Assembly (NCBI RefSeq): GCF_040137905.1
Contig: NZ_JBEFDG010000023.1
Location: 1 to 51,278, forward strand
Length of the DNA stretch: 51,278 nucleotides
Reading direction: 5' to 3'
Origin: Corticimicrobacter sp040137905
GTDB taxonomy: Bacteria; Pseudomonadota; Gammaproteobacteria; Burkholderiales; Burkholderiaceae_B
The position numbers and the translations under genes are program-made. Below the pieces are notes generated by a model. It saw only the letters and a list, made by a program, of their open reading frames with translations, made no database searches and was not told where the DNA came from. Of this stretch, positions 48,317 through 51,278 are shown one piece after another. Numbering within the stretch: the first letter of the stretch is position 1; every line of letters begins with the position of its first letter.

Positions 48317-49615
48317 TCATTGGCTGATGAAAGTCAGGCGTTCGCTTTCCAGGATATCCGGCGTCAGTGTCTTGATCCATTCGGCAGACACTTCGCCCAC
48401 CGGCGTCGTCACCATGTCGGCCGGGATCACCATGACATTGTCGATACGCGGAATGGTTTCACCATCGTGCCGCTTGAGGGTGCCCAGCAATTGGTCCTCC
48501 AGGCCCTGTCCATCCTCACGGATACGCACCGGACTGGTCAGCCCGCGAAACTCCAGTCCCTTCATGGCAGCCGCCACCTGCTCGATCTCAGGCCATTCGC
48601 CATTGTTATCGGCGATGGCTTTCTCGTAGGCGGCCACCATGCCTTCCAGGGCCTGCACCATGTGGTAAACCGGATAGATCGGGTTGGTCTTGGTGCGGGC
48701 CTGGAAGGCCTCGACGAACGCCTGGTGCTTGGGATCGTCCTTGTAAGTCGGATGCAGGTAGTAATGATCGCCACGTGCACCGGCAATCACGCCATCGGGC
48801 AGCACGGCCCCGACGCGATCCAGCGAACTTTCCAGCAGTGGCAAGACCAGCAGCGAGTTGCGGGCCAGCCCGCGCTGCGATGCCTGGCGCGCAAAGGTAT
48901 CCAGGTCACCGCCCCAGGAGGTGTTGAGGATCACGTCCGGTCGCAGGGCCTGCAGACGGGTGATTTCCGTCGAGAAGTCAGGCGCACCGAACTTGGGGAA
49001 CATTTCGGCCACGACGCGGACGTCGGGCTTGAGCGCCTGCAGGGTCGTCCGGAAGATTTCCCAGGAATCACGGCCCCAGGCGTAGTCCTGGTTGACCACG
49101 GCGATGGTCTTGAAATCGGGATGCACCTTCAGCAGATACAGGACCGTCGCCACCATTTCGCTGACGGCATTGGCCTGAGTACGCACCACATACTGGTAGT
49201 TCTTGTTTTCCAGCGCCTTCTCGGTGCCGCAGTCCCAGAGAATGTTGAGAACCTTGAGATCCTCGGCCACTGGAGCCACCACGTTGCAGTTACCGCTCGA
49301 GATGGCCGAGAGCATGACGTTCACGCCCTGCTCCTGCACCAGCCGCCGGTACTCGGTCAGGACCTTGTCGCTGCCCATGCCCTCGTCGATGAACACAGGC
49401 GTCAGCTTCACGCCATCGAGGCCGCCTGCCGCATTGAACTGCTCGATCCAGAGTTCTGCCGCTTCCTTGCCCGGCACGCCGAACACCGAAGCCGAACCCG
49501 AGGTATAGGTACTGATCCCGACCTTCATTTCGGCCGGCTTGGTCGCTGCCTGCGCAATGCCGCCGAACGCCAGCCCGGCCGCAAGCAGCGCGGCCATACG
49601 CAATTTCGTCATCAT
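48317..49615 (-). CDS. livK: Branched-chain-type ABC transporter substrate-binding protein
   Basis: The 432-residue periplasmic protein has a Sec signal peptide (about 1-25, MAALLAAGLAFGGIAQA) and the type I periplasmic-binding fold of LivK-like proteins: MKVGISTYTSGSASVFGVPGKEAAELWIEQFNAAGG, then FIDEGMGSDKVLTEYRRLV, AISSGNCNVVAPVAEDL, NQDYAWGRDSWEIF and DVILNTSWGGD. Start 49615 (MMTKLRM) has an AGGAGA ribosome site five bases upstream; the longer frame to 49696 lacks one. It is longer than E. coli LivK, like the amide- and aromatic-binding branch. It opens the seven-gene operon, so its ligand defines the pathway. Confidence 0.9.
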   Translation of the reverse strand: MMTKLRMAALLAAGLAFGGIAQAATKPAEMKVGISTYTSGSASVFGVPGKEAAELWIEQFNAAGGLDGVKLTPVFIDEGMGSDKVLTEYRRLVQEQGVNVMLSAISSGNCNVVAPVAEDLKVLNILWDCGTEKALENKNYQYVVRTQANAVSEMVATVLYLLKVHPDFKTIAVVNQDYAWGRDSWEIFRTTLQALKPDVRVVAEMFPKFGAPDFSTEITRLQALRPDVILNTSWGGDLDTFARQASQRGLARNSLLVLPLLESSLDRVGAVLPDGVIAGARGDHYYLHPTYKDDPKHQAFVEAFQARTKTNPIYPVYHMVQALEGMVAAYEKAIADNNGEWPEIEQVAAAMKGLEFRGLTSPVRIREDGQGLEDQLLGTLKRHDGETIPRIDNVMVIPADMVTTPVGEVSAEWIKTLTPDILESERLTFISQ

Positions 49616-49771
49616 GACTGTCTCCTGTATTTTTCTGATGGATCTGTGTCTATGCACGCATCCTGCAGAAAATACTATCCGAGCTGACAGGCACAATGAA
49701 TTGTTATTTGATGAACGGCTCCTTCCAAATCCACGAATGGATGAAAACCCTAGCTACCCTGGCGCTGCCTG

Positions 49772-49791
49772 CATGACAGCCCCCTGTCATG
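49772..49791. terminator. Short perfect hairpin just downstream of the mechanosensitive channel gene
   Basis: CATGACAG (49772-49779) and CTGTCATG (49784-49791) form an 8-bp stem with a CCCC loop directly after the minus-strand channel stop. No T-run follows, so termination is uncertain. The region to the livK start (49616-49771) must hold the liv operon promoter; I saw no recognisable operator there. Confidence 0.45.
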
Positions 49792-49792
49792 G

Positions 49793-50830
49793 CTATGCAC
49801 CACCCGGGCCAGGCGCAGCATCCTGGCGCTGCAGATACACCGTCTGCGACGGGAAGGCGAAATCAGCGCCGCGCTTCTGCACGATCTCGATGATCGCCAG
49901 GTAGACCTCCTGCTGCGCCGCCAGCCACTCCGCCCAGTCGGTGGTCTTGGTAAAGCAATAGACCATGATGTTCAGCGACGAATCCGCGAACTGGTTGAAG
50001 TACACCAGCACCGTCTGGGTGGTGTCGATCTTCGGATTGCCCAGCAGCATGGTACGGATGTCTTCCACCACGCCGGCCACACGACCGGCATCCTCGTAGC
50101 GCAGGCCGATCTCGGTATTGATCCGGCGGTTGGTCATGCGTCCCGGATTCTCGACACTGATGGTGGCGAACAGCGAATTGGGCACGTACATCGGACGATT
50201 GCTGAACGTGATGATCTTGGTCATGCGCCAGCCGATCTCGACCACGGTACCCTCGATATTGCGATCCGGCGAAGACACCCAGTCGCCGATGCTGAACGGC
50301 CGGTCGAAGTACAGCATCACGCCCGAGAAAAAATTGCTGAGGATGTCCTTGCTGGCCATGCCGATGGCAATGCCGCCGATGCCGCCAAAGGCCAGCAGGC
50401 CCGACAGACTCATGCCGAAATGCTCGCCGAACAGCAGCATCATGACCAACATGACAGCCAGCTTGAAGGCCCGCGACACGATCCGTGACGAAGTCGGATC
50501 GCTGCCCTTGCGGATTTGCCGCCGTTCCAGCCGGTTGACCAGCATGAACAGCTTGCGCGTAACGATCAGCGCCATGGCGGTCACCGACATGAAGTCGATG
50601 ATGTGATTTGCCACCGTGTCGAGCTGGTAATCGAGCACCGCCATTTCGGCGTAATAGCGCAGCACCCCGATCAGGCCCAGCAGAAACGCCACCTGCACCA
50701 CATGAAAAACGATGCTGTGGGTCAGGGAGCGCCGTCGCGCAGCCATGATCTGCAGGCCGAACAGGCACAGCAGCAGGAGCAGCGCCAGCCCGGCACCGAC
50801 GGAATACTTGACTATCAGTTCATCGTGCAT
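49793..50830 (-). CDS. MscS-family small-conductance mechanosensitive channel
   Basis: The 345-residue inner-membrane protein has several N-terminal helices (about 10-110) and the conserved MscS core. The pore helix contains LLAFGGIGGIAIGMASKDILSNFFSGVMLYFDRPFSIGDWV, followed by the beta domain with GTVVEIGWRMTKIITFSNRPMYVPNSLF and a C-terminal mixed domain. It would open on membrane tension to release solutes in hypo-osmotic shock. Start 50830 (MHDELIVKYS) is preferred; upstream ATG 50875 lacks a ribosome site and the frame to 50998 runs into dgt. It is divergent from dgt. Confidence 0.9.
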   Translation of the reverse strand: MHDELIVKYSVGAGLALLLLLCLFGLQIMAARRRSLTHSIVFHVVQVAFLLGLIGVLRYYAEMAVLDYQLDTVANHIIDFMSVTAMALIVTRKLFMLVNRLERRQIRKGSDPTSSRIVSRAFKLAVMLVMMLLFGEHFGMSLSGLLAFGGIGGIAIGMASKDILSNFFSGVMLYFDRPFSIGDWVSSPDRNIEGTVVEIGWRMTKIITFSNRPMYVPNSLFATISVENPGRMTNRRINTEIGLRYEDAGRVAGVVEDIRTMLLGNPKIDTTQTVLVYFNQFADSSLNIMVYCFTKTTDWAEWLAAQQEVYLAIIEIVQKRGADFAFPSQTVYLQRQDAAPGPGGA

Positions 50831-50884
50831 GAAAGCAGGAATCCTGTCGAAGAAAAAAACATCACCCGGTACCATGTCCGCAGC

Positions 50885-50925
50885 ATGTGTCGCCGGCCCT
50901 CCGGATACCGGCAGGGGCCGGACAC
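50885..50925. repeat. Long imperfect hairpin in the mscS/dgt divergent region
   Basis: TGTGTC plus CGGCCC on the left (from 50885) pairs with GGGCCG plus GACACA on the right (to 50925), twelve pairs interrupted by a two-base bulge, and the loop holds a smaller CCGG-ATA-CCGG repeat. It lies 54 bases upstream of the mscS start and 63 upstream of dgt. It could be a bidirectional control element. Confidence 0.5.
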
Positions 50926-50988
50926 AGCCACGTCCGGCACATGTTACCGTATCGCCATCCGTCCTTTCCCCATCAGGAACCCGCCGCC

Positions 50989-51278
50989 ATGAGCACACCC
51001 TGGCAGGATCGCCGTGAATCCTGGACTTCCGCTCCGACCGACGTACGCTCGCCCGACGACGTCGACTATGCCCGCATCATCCATTGCGCCTCGTTTCGCC
51101 GATTGCAGGGCAAGACCCAGATCCTGAGCCCGGGCGACGACGATTTCTATCGCACCCGCCTGACGCACAGCCTGGAAGTGGCGCAGATCGCCACCGGCAT
51201 CATGCGCCAGTTCGAGCAACAGGCTGAATACACAGACATCCGCAAGCACCTGCCCAGCCTGAGCATGATCCAGGTGGC
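50989..51278 (+). CDS. dgt: Deoxyguanosinetriphosphate triphosphohydrolase-like protein, N-terminal part
   Basis: The first 96 codons of a dGTPase-type HD-domain protein are present and the gene is cut by the window end. It hydrolyses dNTPs to deoxynucleosides and triphosphate. Motifs seen are YARIIHCASFRRLQGKTQI, DDFYRTRLTHSLEVAQIATGIMRQ, the latter with the first metal-binding His of the HD domain (RLTHS). An AGGA ribosome site lies about ten bases before the ATG. The dgt symbol follows common annotation of this family; which dNTP it prefers cannot be told from this part. Confidence 0.9.
   Translation, partial: MSTPWQDRRESWTSAPTDVRSPDDVDYARIIHCASFRRLQGKTQILSPGDDDFYRTRLTHSLEVAQIATGIMRQFEQQAEYTDIRKHLPSLSMIQV

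Noticed and set aside
1..51278. CRISPR arrays, tRNA or rRNA genes, prophage, toxin-antitoxin or defence genes
   Set aside because: None was recognised on either strand; the only mobile-element trace is the transposase remnant near 38 kb.

Overview
This window is GC-rich, densely coded DNA of a free-living, respiratory, amino-acid- and organic-acid-using bacterium. The gene families (DctBD, Liv-type and TRAP transporters, FdoGHI with FdhE, CtlX, a FecI/FecR/TonB-receptor set) and the protein style fit a betaproteobacterium, most likely Burkholderiales and perhaps Alcaligenaceae. That placement is inferred from gene content only. No rRNA, tRNA, CRISPR array or intact mobile element was seen.

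Layout. 1-1.2 kb: tail of an unrecognised gene with its terminator, then the citrulline/arginine-type hydrolase ctlX. 1.3-7.9 kb: a four-gene efflux operon (outer-membrane lipoprotein channel, HlyD adaptor, fused ATPase-ATPase-permease RbbA, second permease). 7.9-8.3 kb: an AT-rich gap holding four perfect inverted repeats. 8.3-12.9 kb: a TRAP transporter with a nitrilase-family amidohydrolase and an HpaI-type aldolase, which looks like a catabolic operon. 12.9-19.1 kb (minus): fdoGHI-fdhE-yitT, a respiratory formate dehydrogenase using cysteine instead of selenocysteine. 19.4-24.5 kb: a LysR regulator divergent from a beta-alanine:pyruvate aminotransferase, and a blue-light-sensing BLUF-EAL c-di-GMP phosphodiesterase divergent from dadA. 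24.5-29.3 kb (minus): dctA-dctB-dctD, with a sigma-54 promoter and two helically phased enhancer sites upstream of dctA. 29.3-33.7 kb: a VOC protein, an EamA exporter divergent from an Lrp-type regulator, an orphan GltI-like binding protein and a second DadA-like oxidase. 33.7-37.9 kb: a Fur-box-preceded fecI-fecR-TonB receptor iron-signalling unit. 37.9-38.4 kb: an internally deleted transposase remnant. 38.4-41.5 kb: pdxT and pdxS divergent from pdxR, the DXP-independent vitamin B6 route, which is unusual in proteobacteria. 41.6-49.6 kb: a zinc alcohol dehydrogenase convergent with a seven-gene operon, livKHMGF plus aldehyde dehydrogenase and SDR. 49.8-51.3 kb: a MscS-type channel divergent from dgt, which is cut by the window end.

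How the genes fit together. Much of the window concerns uptake and oxidation of amino acids and short organic acids: three different transporter classes, two DadA-like flavoproteins, a PLP transaminase and formate oxidation. Several PLP-related genes (pdxST, pdxR, the aminotransferase) occur here. No clear novel defence or mobile system was found. The most informative new signals are regulatory: the dctA enhancer pair, the clustered palindromes at 7.9-8.3 kb, and perfect inverted repeats in the pdxR/pdxS, EamA/Lrp and BLUF/dadA divergent regions.
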